The notes: generated by a model from the letters alone, not told the origin. 64,000 nucleotides of DNA from HIMB114 sp052048155 (GCF_052048155.1 NZ_JBNAIK010000005.1:1-64000); one strand, 5' to 3'. Numbered from the stretch's first letter, positions 1 to 9,413 are shown. Made by a program: numbers and translations.

Positions 1-1
1 A

Positions 2-103
2 GAAAATTCTCAAAACCAAAACGATAATAAAAATGAAAATTCTGGTGTTAGTGAGGATGATGAAGAAGAAAAAAAAATAAATGAACAGACAAAAGCTAAT
101 TAG
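2..103 (+). CDS. C-terminal tail of a truncated upstream protein (possible TpsA partner)
   Basis: An open frame enters from the left edge and stops with TAG at 101-103, giving 33 residues that are almost all Asn, Asp, Glu, Lys and Gln. It overlaps the start of the TpsB gene by 23 bases. In two-partner secretion loci the secreted TpsA is usually encoded next to TpsB, so a TpsA-like C-terminus is an inference from context only. The other plus-strand frames stop earlier or are poly-Lys and look less natural. The product cannot be named from this fragment. Confidence 0.45.
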   Translation, partial: ENSQNQNDNKNENSGVSEDDEEEKKINEQTKAN

Positions 104-1808
104 TATTCTTATTTTAACTCTGTGTTCTACAAAGCTATTTGCAGCTGATCCAAAAATTCCAACTGTTGATGATGTTAATCGTGAAATCCCAAAAGTTAAA
201 AAAGATTTAAAGAAAAATGAAATGCCTTCCGATTCAATCATAGATAAAGATAAAAAGAAAGTTGATCAGGTAAAAGAAGAAGATGTAACAAAAGTTTTTG
301 TTAAAAGTTTTATTATTAGAGGAAATAAAAAATACCCAACTGAAATTTTTGAGGCGATGGTAAAAGATAAAGTCAATAAAGAATTAGGTTATGCTGATTT
401 AAGGAATATTATAAATGAAATGTCTTTTTACTACAGGTCTAAAGGATACTTGGCTACAGCTTTTTTACCTGAACAAAATGTAAGCGATGGTGATATTTTA
501 ATTTATATTTCTGAAGGAAGAATTGGAAAAGTTGAAATTAAAGCTGACGCAAAAAAAGTTTTAAATATTTCAAGAAATAGAATTTCTAAATTTATTTATA
601 ATAAAATTGATCCAAGTGACGTTTTAAATATTACTCAGCTTGATAAAAATATTAGAAATTTAAATAATACTCCTGGTATTAATGCAATTGCTCAGCTTGT
701 TGAAGGGAGTTTGCCAGGGGAAACTGATGTCGTGATTTCTGCCTCAAACACTAAAACTGTAAATACAACAAGTTTAGTTGATAATAATGGATCAAGATCA
801 TCTGGTTATGAAAGAATTACAAATATCTTAAATTTTGACAGTGTACTTAATTATGGAGAAAGATTTTCTGTTACTGATGTGATTACTGAAGGTTCTCATT
901 ATTATGCTGGATCAGTAACATTACCAATTGGATATGATGGTCTTCAAAGTACTTTTAGAATTTCAAAAATGGAATATGATTTAGGAGCACCATTTGCTTC
1001 TACCGATCCAACTGGTTATTCAACAGAGTATAGTCTAGCTTTGAACAAGGAACTCATGACTAAACCAGATAAAAGTTTAAGTTCTTCATTAACTTTTGCA
1101 AGAAATGATTACGTCAATGATTTAAACACTGGTAGCAATAGTAATAAAGATATCTCAAAAGCTGTTTTAAGTTCTACCTTTAATATTCAAGATAAAATTT
1201 TCTCTGGTGGTGCAAATTCTTTCACATTTTCAGTTACAGGAGGTCATCTTGATTTAACTGATAATATGACCAATTATGATACTGATCAGCTGACTGCAAA
1301 AACAGATGGCGATTATTGGAAGGCTGCTTTAAATTTTAATCGGTTTCAAAGAGTAACAAATACAGTGAATTTAAATTTAAAATTTAATGGTCAGTATACT
1401 GATATGAATTTGGATGGTGCTGAACAAATCAGTTTAGGAGGACCTTCCGCGGTTAGAGCATATCCAGGAAATGAAGCAGCGGGTGATCAAGGTTTTGTGA
1501 CAAGTTTAGAAGCAAACAAAATATTTAAAGGAAATAAAAAATTAACTTTATTTGGTGATTATGGAAAAATACAGTTACATAAACAATTGTGGGCTAATTG
1601 GAATGCAACGAATACAAAATTAAAAAATCAATATGATCTTTATGGAGTCGGTTTATCTTTTTCAATGCCAGTATTTAAAAATTTTAGTTTAACAGCAACT
1701 TATGCTGAAAAACTTGGGAATAACCCTGGCAAAGATACAAATGGTAATGATGTTGATGGATTGACTTGGGATAGTAGAAGTTTAATAAGTTTAGTAGGTC
1801 AGTTTTAA
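81..1808 (+). CDS. TpsB/ShlB-type outer-membrane transporter of two-partner secretion
   Basis: This 575-residue protein has a Sec signal peptide ending near AADP (about residue 22), a Lys-rich linker, a POTRA-like region (about 70-220) and a C-terminal 16-strand-barrel-like region ending in Gln-Phe. The barrel holds SLGGPSAVRAYP (451-462) followed by GDQGF, which matches the conserved VRGY motif of the Omp85/TpsB family. Family members move a large TpsA exoprotein across the outer membrane. The stop codon overlaps the start of the next gene by one base (TAATG), so the two are probably translationally coupled. The substrate is unknown because the upstream gene is cut off. Confidence in the family is high. 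Confidence 0.88.
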   Translation: MNRQKLISILILTLCSTKLFAADPKIPTVDDVNREIPKVKKDLKKNEMPSDSIIDKDKKKVDQVKEEDVTKVFVKSFIIRGNKKYPTEIFEAMVKDKVNKELGYADLRNIINEMSFYYRSKGYLATAFLPEQNVSDGDILIYISEGRIGKVEIKADAKKVLNISRNRISKFIYNKIDPSDVLNITQLDKNIRNLNNTPGINAIAQLVEGSLPGETDVVISASNTKTVNTTSLVDNNGSRSSGYERITNILNFDSVLNYGERFSVTDVITEGSHYYAGSVTLPIGYDGLQSTFRISKMEYDLGAPFASTDPTGYSTEYSLALNKELMTKPDKSLSSSLTFARNDYVNDLNTGSNSNKDISKAVLSSTFNIQDKIFSGGANSFTFSVTGGHLDLTDNMTNYDTDQLTAKTDGDYWKAALNFNRFQRVTNTVNLNLKFNGQYTDMNLDGAEQISLGGPSAVRAYPGNEAAGDQGFVTSLEANKIFKGNKKLTLFGDYGKIQLHKQLWANWNATNTKLKNQYDLYGVGLSFSMPVFKNFSLTATYAEKLGNNPGKDTNGNDVDGLTWDSRSLISLVGQF

Positions 1809-2356
1809 TGTTAAATAAAATCTTAATCATATTTTTTTTATTAACCGGATTATCATTTGCAGGTCACAAAGCTGGAGACCCACCACCAAAAGTTTCATCT
1901 CAGCAATATAATAGTTGGACCTATCAATGTATTGAGGATCATGGAAAAAAGAGATGTGAGGTTTCGCAGTCTTTGCAAATACAAAATTCAAATCTAAGAT
2001 TTAGTATCAATTACTTTAAATTTAAAAATAAAGAAAATGAAGTTAAGGATATTATTAGTATTATCGCACCACTTGGTGTTAATCTTAGTCAAAAGTTAGC
2101 AATTAAGTTTGATAACAATTCACAAATTAATTTAACTTGGACCAAATGTGAAGTTGTGGGCTGTATGGTGATATTAAGTAATAATACAAAAGATAAAATA
2201 GCATTAGAGATATATAAAAGAATTAATGATGGTTTTAAGAAATCAAAAAAAGCAGCAATTGGTGTTGCAGGTTTTGCTGGCAAACCACTTGCAATTGAGA
2301 TCAATCTTAATGGTTTTAATGGAGCAACAAAAGAGCTTGCTAAACAAAAACTATAG
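1808..2356 (+). CDS. IalB-like periplasmic protein
   Basis: This 182-residue protein has an N-terminal signal peptide (hydrophobic 4-17, cleavage near SFA-GHKA). The body matches the invasion-associated locus B family by eye: a WTYQC stretch with a second Cys in KKRCEV, an aliphatic IIAPLGVNLSQ segment with a cationic KLAIKFD strand, and a CEVVGCMV pair. The four cysteines could form two disulfides. The family is common in alphaproteobacteria and its molecular role is unclear outside Bartonella. It overlaps the TpsB gene by one base, which suggests an envelope-related operon. It ends against the stop of rpoH with no gap. Confidence 0.75.
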   Translation: MLNKILIIFFLLTGLSFAGHKAGDPPPKVSSQQYNSWTYQCIEDHGKKRCEVSQSLQIQNSNLRFSINYFKFKNKENEVKDIISIIAPLGVNLSQKLAIKFDNNSQINLTWTKCEVVGCMVILSNNTKDKIALEIYKRINDGFKKSKKAAIGVAGFAGKPLAIEINLNGFNGATKELAKQKL

Positions 2357-3259
2357 TTAGTTTACAGAAATTAGTTTTTGGTCTTTAGCTTGTTCAAGCA
2401 TTTCTTTTTGTAGTTTTTCAAATGCTCTATTTTCGATTTGTCGAATTCTTTCACGACTAATATTATATTTTTGGCTCAATTCTTCTAATGTCTTTGGCTC
2501 TTCATTTAATCTTCGATCAAATAAAATTTCTTTTTCTCTTTCATTTAAAATAGACATTGCTTTATCTAGTAACGCTTTTCTCTTATTAGTTTCTTGACGG
2601 TGCGCAATTTGTAACTCTTGGTCAGCATTTTCATCCACGACCCAATCCTGCCATTCTGATTCACCTTCTTCACCAGAAATAGTAGCATTTAGTGATGCTT
2701 CAGGACCTTTCATTCGCTGATCCATTGAATTCACTTCATCTTCAGTCACATCAAGTCGGTTTGCAATTTCTGTAACTTGTTCTGGTAAAAGATCAGTTTG
2801 GTCTGATCTCATAATTTGGTTTTTCATTTTTCTTAAATTAAAAAATAACTTTTTTTGTGCAGCGGTTGTACCAATTTTAACTAAGCTCCAAGATCTTAAA
2901 ATATATTCCTGCATAGACGCTTTAATCCACCACATTGCATAGGTTGCTAATCTAAATCCTCTTTCAGGATCAAATTTTTTAACAGCAGTCATTAATCCGA
3001 TATTACCTTCAGAAACTAACTCACTCATTGGAAGACCATATCCTCTGTAACCCGTTGCAATTTTTGCAACTAATCTCAAGTGAGAAGTAACCAGTTTATG
3101 AGCAGATTCTTTATCACCTTTTTCCCTCCAATTTTTAGCTAGGATATATTCCTCTGCTGCATCCAGCATTGGAAATTTTCTTATCTTTTGTAAATAAGAG
3201 TCAAAACTCCCATCAGGAGATAAAACAGGTAGATTGGTTTTACTTATTTCTTTACTCAT
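2357..3259 (-). CDS. rpoH: RNA polymerase sigma-32 factor
   Basis: This 300-residue sigma-70 family protein has region 2 (GNIGLMTAVKKFDPERGFRLATYAMWWI) and region 4 with a helix-turn-helix near NISRERIRQIENRAFEKL. The QKKLFFNLRK segment corresponds to the RpoH box, which separates heat-shock sigma-32 factors from RpoD and general-stress sigmas. Its length is typical for RpoH. It would direct transcription of heat-shock and protein quality-control genes. The stop codon abuts that of the convergent IalB-like gene. A promoter of its own must sit in the 37 bases before rluD ends or inside rluD. Confidence 0.93.
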   Translation of the reverse strand: MSKEISKTNLPVLSPDGSFDSYLQKIRKFPMLDAAEEYILAKNWREKGDKESAHKLVTSHLRLVAKIATGYRGYGLPMSELVSEGNIGLMTAVKKFDPERGFRLATYAMWWIKASMQEYILRSWSLVKIGTTAAQKKLFFNLRKMKNQIMRSDQTDLLPEQVTEIANRLDVTEDEVNSMDQRMKGPEASLNATISGEEGESEWQDWVVDENADQELQIAHRQETNKRKALLDKAMSILNEREKEILFDRRLNEEPKTLEELSQKYNISRERIRQIENRAFEKLQKEMLEQAKDQKLISVN

Positions 3260-3296
3260 GCTGTATATGTAATTTTTAATTTCAAACCTTCAAGGC

Positions 3297-4274
3297 TCAA
3301 TTTTTTAGTGTTTCCAGCCTATTTTTTAATTTATTTAAATCATCTGGCAATTCTGAGGCAAAGAATACCTCTTCATTTGTTGTTGGATGAACAAATCCAA
3401 GTGTATGAGCGTGTAGTGCTTGTCTTTTTAATGATTTTAAAATTTCTTCAAATTCTTGATCAATACCTCTAATTTTTTTTATCTTTTTACCATAGGTTTG
3501 ATCTCCCAAAATCGGATTACCCTTATGAGACATGTGAACTCGAATTTGATGAGTTCGTCCGGTCTCAAGAATACATTTTACCAAACTTATATCTGGAATT
3601 TTATTTCCTTTAAAAACTTCTAGTGTTTCATAATTGGTTATTGCATCTTTACCTCTGATCACATCTGCGCTCATTTTTTGTCGGTTAGTTTTATTCCTAC
3701 CAATTAAGGTTTCAATTTTTCCATGAAGAGGTCTGAGAATTCCGTAGACAAAAACTAAATAACTTCTTTTAATTGAATGTTTTTCAAATTGTTTTGCAAT
3801 AAAGGCATGAGCTTGATCATTTTTAGCAACTACTAATAGTCCACTGGTATCTTTATCAATACGGTGAACTATACCAGGGCGATCTTCACCATTTATACCT
3901 GAAAGATTATTTTTACAATGATAAAGCAAACCATTAACCATCGTATCCTCATAATTACCCGCACCTGGATGAACGACCATTCCAATAGGCTTATCTATGA
4001 TAATGATATCTTCATCTTCAAATATAATGTTAAGGTCCATTTTCTTTGGGATAAGATTAATGGTCTCTTCTATCAAATTTTCAAATTCGATTTGGTCTCC
4101 TGATTTAACTTTATGAGATGGATCTTTTAAAATTTCACCATTTAGTTTAAGGAGCTCAGTTTTTATAATTTTACTTACCTTTGATCTGCTAATTTTTGGA
4201 TATTGTTTTGCTACAACTTGATCAATTCTTTTTTGATCAAAGTTCTCATCAACTACAAAATTATAGTTATTCAT
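3297..4274 (-). CDS. rluD: 23S rRNA pseudouridine synthase, RluD family
   Basis: This 325-residue protein carries an N-terminal S4 RNA-binding domain (about 15-75) and a RluA/RluD catalytic domain. The signature GIVHRIDKDTSGLLVVAKN contains the catalytic Asp (D140), followed by the GRTHQIRVHM motif. RluD-type enzymes make pseudouridines in helix 69 of 23S rRNA. The S4 domain and length favour RluD or RluC over RluA. It lies upstream of rpoH on the same strand with 37 bases between, so cotranscription is possible. Confidence 0.9.
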   Translation of the reverse strand: MNNYNFVVDENFDQKRIDQVVAKQYPKISRSKVSKIIKTELLKLNGEILKDPSHKVKSGDQIEFENLIEETINLIPKKMDLNIIFEDEDIIIIDKPIGMVVHPGAGNYEDTMVNGLLYHCKNNLSGINGEDRPGIVHRIDKDTSGLLVVAKNDQAHAFIAKQFEKHSIKRSYLVFVYGILRPLHGKIETLIGRNKTNRQKMSADVIRGKDAITNYETLEVFKGNKIPDISLVKCILETGRTHQIRVHMSHKGNPILGDQTYGKKIKKIRGIDQEFEEILKSLKRQALHAHTLGFVHPTTNEEVFFASELPDDLNKLKNRLETLKN

Positions 4275-4308
4275 CTGAGTTAAAGTATATCTTATCTAAA
4301 CAAAAAGT

Positions 4309-5040
4309 TTATAGAATTTGACTTAGGAAAAGTTTTGTTCTCTCATTCTCTGGGTTATCAAAGAAATCTTTAGTCTTTTTAGCTTCTACAATATTTCCTT
4401 CATCCATAAATACGACACGGTCTGCAACTTCTTTTGCAAAACCCATCTCGTGTGTTACCACACACATTGTCATACCGCCTTTTGCTAAATCAACCATCAC
4501 ATCTAAAACCTCTTTAATCATTTCAGGGTCTAATGCAGATGTGGGTTCATCAAAAAGCATAATCTTTGGCTCCATACAAAGTGCTCTTGCAATTGCAGCT
4601 CTTTGTTGCTGTCCACCTGATAACTGTCCTGGGAACTTTGCAGCCTGATCATCAATTTGAACTTTTTTCAAATAATCCATAGCTAAAGCTTCAGATTCTT
4701 TTTTTGTCTTTTTCTTCACCCAAATTTGAGCAAGTGTACAATTTTCTAAAATAGATAGGTGTGGAAATAAATTAAACTGTTGAAACACCATTCCAACTTC
4801 ACTTCTAATTGCTGAGATATTTTTTGTATTCTCATCAAGAGTCATGCCATCTACTATGATTTCACCTTTTTGATGTTCTTCTAATCTATTGATGCATCTA
4901 ATTAATGTAGACTTTCCTGATCCAGAAGGGCCACAAATAACAACTTTTTCTTTCTCGCTAACCTCAAAGTTAATGTCTTTTAGGACGTGAAAATCGCCGT
5001 ACCATTTATTAACCTGTTTTAATTGAATTATGCTTTCCAT
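4309..5040 (-). CDS. aapP: Amino-acid ABC transporter ATP-binding protein
   Basis: This 243-residue ATPase shows Walker A GPSGSGKST, the Q-loop in VFQQFNLFPHLS, the ABC signature LSGGQQQRAAIARAL, Walker B IMLFDEPTSALD and the switch His in VVTHEM. These spell out a polar amino-acid transporter ATPase of the GlnQ/AapP/BztD group. It is the last gene of the aapJQMP cluster and follows aapM by five bases. It would energise uptake of L-amino acids across the inner membrane. Confidence 0.92.
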   Translation of the reverse strand: MESIIQLKQVNKWYGDFHVLKDINFEVSEKEKVVICGPSGSGKSTLIRCINRLEEHQKGEIIVDGMTLDENTKNISAIRSEVGMVFQQFNLFPHLSILENCTLAQIWVKKKTKKESEALAMDYLKKVQIDDQAAKFPGQLSGGQQQRAAIARALCMEPKIMLFDEPTSALDPEMIKEVLDVMVDLAKGGMTMCVVTHEMGFAKEVADRVVFMDEGNIVEAKKTKDFFDNPENERTKLFLSQIL

Positions 5041-5045
5041 TGTCC

Positions 5046-6092
5046 CTAGTTAGTTGTTTTTAATTTCCTCTCTATACTTAAACTATATCTGCTCATAGCG
5101 AAACAGAAAATCCAGTAAACTAAAGCTACAAATACATAACCTTCTGTTGCCATTCCAAGCCATGCAGGATTTGTTTTTGCTAAATTTACCATTCCTAAAA
5201 TTTCAAGTAGTCCAACCACAAAAACTAAAGGTGTATCTTTAAATAATGCAATGAAAGTATTAGCAATTCCAGGTATCACTAATTTCAGAGCTTGTGGAAG
5301 AATAATAAAAATATGACTTTTCCAATATCCCATACCAATTGCTTTTGATGCATCATATTGGCCGCGACCTACAGCTTGCAATCCACCTCTAACCACCTCA
5401 GCCATATAAGCAGCTTCAAACAAGGTAATTGCAATAATAACTCTAACTAATTTATCCATATTAGTTCCAGCTGGTAAAAGAAGCGGGAACATAACGCCTG
5501 CCATAAATAAAACTGTAATTAGAGGAACCCCTCTCCAAAATTCAATAAAGCCAATTGAAAAATATCTCACTACTGGAAGATTTGATCTTCTTCCCATTGC
5601 TAAAAGAACACCTAATGGGAAACAGAAGATGATTGCAAATATTGATATAACAAGTGTTAAAAATAATCCTCCCCATTCCCTTGTATCAACTGGCATTAAA
5701 CCAAGAAAGCCACCAGAAAAAAGCATTAAGGATAAAATTGGAAATGGAATAACTAAAAATAAAAATAGATATTTTTTGTATTTTTCATTTAAAAATCTGT
5801 AGACAATAATTGATACGACCAAAAATCCAAATGGAAGATTGATTCTCCAAATTTCATCATTTGGATACATTCCATATAAGAATCTATTAAACCAAATTTT
5901 TACAAATACCCAGCATGCTCCACCTGAAACACATTCTTTTTTACTTTCACCTGAAAAAGTTGCGCTGATAAACATCCAATCAAGTAGTGGTGGAATAGTT
6001 AGATAGATTAAATAACTAATTGATATTGTAAGAAATGCATCAATAGGTGATGAAAAAAACTTCTCTCTAATGTAATTTAAAGTTTTATTCAT
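5046..6092 (-). CDS. aapM: General L-amino acid ABC transporter permease
   Basis: This 348-residue membrane protein has several hydrophobic helices. The C-terminal half carries the EAA loop EAAYMAEVVRGGLQAVGRGQYDASKAIG, typical of amino-acid permeases of the HisM/GltK type. A long N-terminal extension with extra helices and a cysteine-containing loop is as expected for AapM/BztC. One base separates it from aapQ and five from aapP. It should pair with AapQ to form the channel. Confidence 0.9.
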   Translation of the reverse strand: MNKTLNYIREKFFSSPIDAFLTISISYLIYLTIPPLLDWMFISATFSGESKKECVSGGACWVFVKIWFNRFLYGMYPNDEIWRINLPFGFLVVSIIVYRFLNEKYKKYLFLFLVIPFPILSLMLFSGGFLGLMPVDTREWGGLFLTLVISIFAIIFCFPLGVLLAMGRRSNLPVVRYFSIGFIEFWRGVPLITVLFMAGVMFPLLLPAGTNMDKLVRVIIAITLFEAAYMAEVVRGGLQAVGRGQYDASKAIGMGYWKSHIFIILPQALKLVIPGIANTFIALFKDTPLVFVVGLLEILGMVNLAKTNPAWLGMATEGYVFVALVYWIFCFAMSRYSLSIERKLKTTN

Positions 6093-6093
6093 A

Positions 6094-7290
6094 TTATCTT
6101 TCCGTCAAAGAAACCTTTTTGTTGTACCAATTCATAAAGATAGAAATACTTATACTTAACGTTAAATAAGTAAGCATCGTGATGGTTACAATTTCAATTG
6201 CCCTACCTGTTTGCATTAAAGCTGTTCCAGCAAAAACTAAAACAATATCTGGATAAGCAATAGCAGCTGCTAAAGATGAGTTTTTAGTCAGATTTAAATA
6301 CTGGTTTGTTGTTGGTGGTATAATAATTCTTAATGCTTGAGGAATGACCACTAATCTTAAGATTTGAGTATTCGTTAAACCAATTGATGCTGCAGCTTCT
6401 TTTTGCCCTTTATCAATTCCTAAAATTCCAGCTCTAACGTTTTCTGCAATGAAAGTTGATGTATAAATTGATAATGCAAAGGCTAGGGCCAAAAATTCTG
6501 GTATAATTGATGAACCTCCAATGTAGTTTGCAATTCCCATTTTAACTTCAAGTTTTGGATGAGAAAACTCAACACCAACGCCAAAAATAAATATTACTAA
6601 TGTTGGTAAAATAATTAAAATTCCAAGCGAAATTAGAAATTGAGGTAATTGTTTTCCAGTATTTTCTCTTAATCTTTTGGCATAGACATTAAAGAAATAA
6701 ATAGAAATAAATGTAAAAATTAAGCCATAAATTAAGAAACTTAAATTTGTCCAAATAAACTCTGGAAAATAAATACCTTTGATATTTGCATAGATAGAGT
6801 CAAAAAACACAATGGAATTTTCTGCCTGAGGTAACAAACGAAGTACCGTGAAATACCAAAAAAAGATTTGAAGTAATAAAGAAATATTTCTAAAAAACTC
6901 AATATAAGAAGTCGCCAATCCTGATGCTAAAGGATTTGATGAAAGTCTTAATATACCAAATATAAAACCAAGAATGGTTGCAAATATAATTCCAATAACA
7001 GAAACTAGAATGGTGTTTAATAAACCTACTAAATAAGCACGACCATAAGTCATACTAGAGTCAAACTCGATTAAACTAAACTGAATATCAAATGATGCTT
7101 TGTTACTTAAAAAGCCAAATCCAGTATTGATACCTCTTGCTGAAAGATTTGAACTTGCATTGAATGAAAAATAAGAAATGATTGATAAAACGAATATAAT
7201 AAGAATTGCTTGTGGTAATAAAAATTTTACTCTTGGATGATCATTTAAGTACTGATCAATTTTTTCTAAATGATTTTGAATAAAAGACAT
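6094..7290 (-). CDS. aapQ: General L-amino acid ABC transporter permease
   Basis: This 398-residue permease has an N-terminal segment of helices and a large insertion between about residues 150 and 290. It has a clear EAA motif (ENVRAGILGIDKGQKEAAASIG) followed by PQALRIIIPP. Length and order match AapQ/BztB of alphaproteobacteria. It is the first gene after the intra-operon hairpin that follows aapJ, so its mRNA level may be set by readthrough. It forms the transmembrane channel with AapM. Confidence 0.9.
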   Translation of the reverse strand: MSFIQNHLEKIDQYLNDHPRVKFLLPQAILIIFVLSIISYFSFNASSNLSARGINTGFGFLSNKASFDIQFSLIEFDSSMTYGRAYLVGLLNTILVSVIGIIFATILGFIFGILRLSSNPLASGLATSYIEFFRNISLLLQIFFWYFTVLRLLPQAENSIVFFDSIYANIKGIYFPEFIWTNLSFLIYGLIFTFISIYFFNVYAKRLRENTGKQLPQFLISLGILIILPTLVIFIFGVGVEFSHPKLEVKMGIANYIGGSSIIPEFLALAFALSIYTSTFIAENVRAGILGIDKGQKEAAASIGLTNTQILRLVVIPQALRIIIPPTTNQYLNLTKNSSLAAAIAYPDIVLVFAGTALMQTGRAIEIVTITMLTYLTLSISISIFMNWYNKKVSLTER

Positions 7291-7302
7291 TTAAGGTAGA
7301 TT

Positions 7303-7336
7303 AAAAAAAAGGGCTGGAAAATCCAGCCCTTTTTTA
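7303..7336. terminator. Hairpin terminator or attenuator between aapJ and aapQ
   Basis: An 8-bp perfect stem (7311-7318 with 7322-7329, GGGCTGGA/TCCAGCCC) has a 3-base loop and is flanked by A8 on one side and T6 on the other. It would act as an intrinsic terminator on either strand. On the coding (minus) strand it lies just after aapJ and before aapQ. In importer operons such sites commonly let the binding protein be made in excess over the permeases. Confidence 0.82.
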
Positions 7337-7345
7337 AATAGTGTT

Positions 7346-8389
7346 TTATCTAACTGGTGGTACGTAAAGTATTCCGCCTTTAGTCCATAAGTTATTTGGA
7401 CCTCTGTCAGGTAAAATACCAGTATCAGCTATATGCTTTTTATAGCTTTCACCATAGTTACCAATTTGCTTGATAATTCTATAGCTCCACTGGTTATCTA
7501 AACCTAAGGCTTCACCATTTTTAGTACCTTCAGCACCTACTATTCTTTGAATAGCTGGGTTTGGACTGCTCTTTAGAGAGTCAATATTGCCTGAATTTAC
7601 GCCGTACTCTTCAGCTTCAATCCATACATTTAATGACCATCTTACAACATCTTCCCATTTAGAGTCACCTTGTCTTACAACAGGGCCCAAAGGTTCTTTA
7701 GAAATTGTCTCTGGCAATACAATGTGATCGTCAGCTTTAGACATTTTAGTTCTTTGAGCTGCTAATCCTGATTTATCAGTTGTATAAGTGTCACATCTAC
7801 CAGCATCATAAGCTTGAACAACTTCGTCCGCTTTTTCAAATACTACAGGCTCATATTGAACACCTTTAGATTTAAAGAAGTCAGCCATGTTAAGTTCAGT
7901 TGTAGTACCAGTGTTTGTACATACTTTTACACCGTTTTTAAAATCATTAACTGATTTTATTCCAGTTGCTTTTCTTACCATGAAACCTTGACCATCATAG
8001 AAGTTTACACCAACGAATGTTAATCCGATTGAAGCATCTCTTTCTAATGTCCAAGTTGTATTTCTTGAAAGTACGTCGATTTCTCCAGCTTGTAATGCAG
8101 TGAATCTTTCTTTAGCACTTAAAGGTGTATACTTTACTTTATTAGCATCACCTAAAACTGCAGCAGCTACTGCTCTACAAACGTCTACGTCGATACCTGT
8201 CCAGTTTCCTGATGCATCAGCATTAGAAAATCCTGGAAGACCTTGTGAAACTCCACATTTTACAAAGCCCTGACTTTTAGTAGTGTCTAAAGTACTAGTT
8301 GTTTTTTTAGCTCCACCGCCGTCGCCGCAAGCTGTTAAAACAAAAGCTAATACTGATAAACTACCAATTGCTTTCATTATGTTTTTCAT
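7346..8389 (-). CDS. aapJ: General L-amino acid ABC transporter substrate-binding protein
   Basis: This 347-residue SBP of the AapJ/BztA type contains CGVSQGLPGFSNAD near the N-terminus of the mature part, WTGIDVDVCRAVAAAVLGD, the FTALQAGEIDVLSRNTTWT ligand-site segment and ALGLDNQWSYRII. The first 21 residues end in VLTAC followed by GDGGG, which reads as a lipoprotein lipobox (C21) rather than a plain Sec cleavage site. A strong AAAAGGGG ribosome site precedes the ATG. It starts the aapJQMP cluster and should bind a broad set of L-amino acids in the periplasm. Confidence 0.92.
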   Translation of the reverse strand: MKNIMKAIGSLSVLAFVLTACGDGGGAKKTTSTLDTTKSQGFVKCGVSQGLPGFSNADASGNWTGIDVDVCRAVAAAVLGDANKVKYTPLSAKERFTALQAGEIDVLSRNTTWTLERDASIGLTFVGVNFYDGQGFMVRKATGIKSVNDFKNGVKVCTNTGTTTELNMADFFKSKGVQYEPVVFEKADEVVQAYDAGRCDTYTTDKSGLAAQRTKMSKADDHIVLPETISKEPLGPVVRQGDSKWEDVVRWSLNVWIEAEEYGVNSGNIDSLKSSPNPAIQRIVGAEGTKNGEALGLDNQWSYRIIKQIGNYGESYKKHIADTGILPDRGPNNLWTKGGILYVPPVR

Positions 8390-8507
8390 TGTTCCCCTTT
8401 TAATTTAAATTAAAGATGCCTTAAGATAGAAAAATCTAAGTTAAATTACAATTGTTTAATTACTCAGTTATGAATTTGGGATATAGGTTCTTCAATTATT
8501 AGTTGAA

Positions 8508-9395
8508 TTATTTCTTCATTACATCTTTGTGTTTTTGCATACGTCTTGCATAGTGCTGAGATATTCGGTCAAATATGATTGCAAGTGCAACAATTGCTAG
8601 ACCATTCATAACTCCAAGTGCAAGATATTGGTTTGAAATCGATCTTAGAATTGGGACACCAAGACCGCTCACACCAATCATAGATGCAATCACGACCATT
8701 GATAACGACATCATAATTGTTTGATTAACTCCAGTCATAATAGATGGAAGAGCCAATGGAAATTCTATTTTATAAAGAATTACAAATTTAGAAACGCCAA
8801 GAGCTTTACCAGCTTCAATCAATTTTGCATTTACTTCTCTAATTCCAAGATTTGTTAATCTTACAATCGGTGGAATAGCATAAATACAAACTGCAATAAG
8901 GCCTGGAACCTTTCCAATTCCAAGTAACATTATAATTGGAATTAAATAAACAAAGGTTGGTATCGTTTGCATTGTATCAAGAACTGGTGACATAACTAAA
9001 GAAACTCGATTTGATTTTGCCATTAAAATTCCAAACGGAGTTCCTATTAATAAACAAAGTAATGTAGCAACTGAAATAATTGCAAGTGTCGACATAGTAT
9101 CTTCCCACATTCCAAAAAGACCAATTATAATAAAAGCTAGTATTGTCCCAAATACTAAACTTAATTTTTGCGATGCTTTCCAGGTTAAAAAGGCAATGAT
9201 ACCAATAATAATTAGCCATGGAGAATTAATTAATAATTTTTCAAAAAAAACTAAAAATTGTAATAAGGGATCAAAAAAATTTTCTATACCTTCACCATAT
9301 GATCGTGAAAAGTCTTTAAAAGAACTATCGACTCCTTTTTTTAAATCTCGAAGTGTTTCTCGCCCTAAAGAGGGAAAGTTTATAAGGTATTCCAT
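8508..9395 (-). CDS. proW: Glycine betaine/proline-type ABC transporter permease
   Basis: This 295-residue membrane protein has five to seven hydrophobic helices. The EAA loop EAGKALGVSKFVILYKIEFPLALPSIMTGVNQ is typical of ProW/OpuAB permeases, and the SLSMVVIASMIG segment after it is also family-like. It follows proX by 18 bases. No ProV-type ATPase gene is found beside it or anywhere in the window, so the ATPase must be encoded elsewhere. Substrate choice (betaine, proline, TMAO or DMSP-like) cannot be fixed from the permease. Confidence 0.88.
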   Translation of the reverse strand: MEYLINFPSLGRETLRDLKKGVDSSFKDFSRSYGEGIENFFDPLLQFLVFFEKLLINSPWLIIIGIIAFLTWKASQKLSLVFGTILAFIIIGLFGMWEDTMSTLAIISVATLLCLLIGTPFGILMAKSNRVSLVMSPVLDTMQTIPTFVYLIPIIMLLGIGKVPGLIAVCIYAIPPIVRLTNLGIREVNAKLIEAGKALGVSKFVILYKIEFPLALPSIMTGVNQTIMMSLSMVVIASMIGVSGLGVPILRSISNQYLALGVMNGLAIVALAIIFDRISQHYARRMQKHKDVMKK

Positions 9396-9413
9396 CTTTA
9401 GAGCGAGATAATA

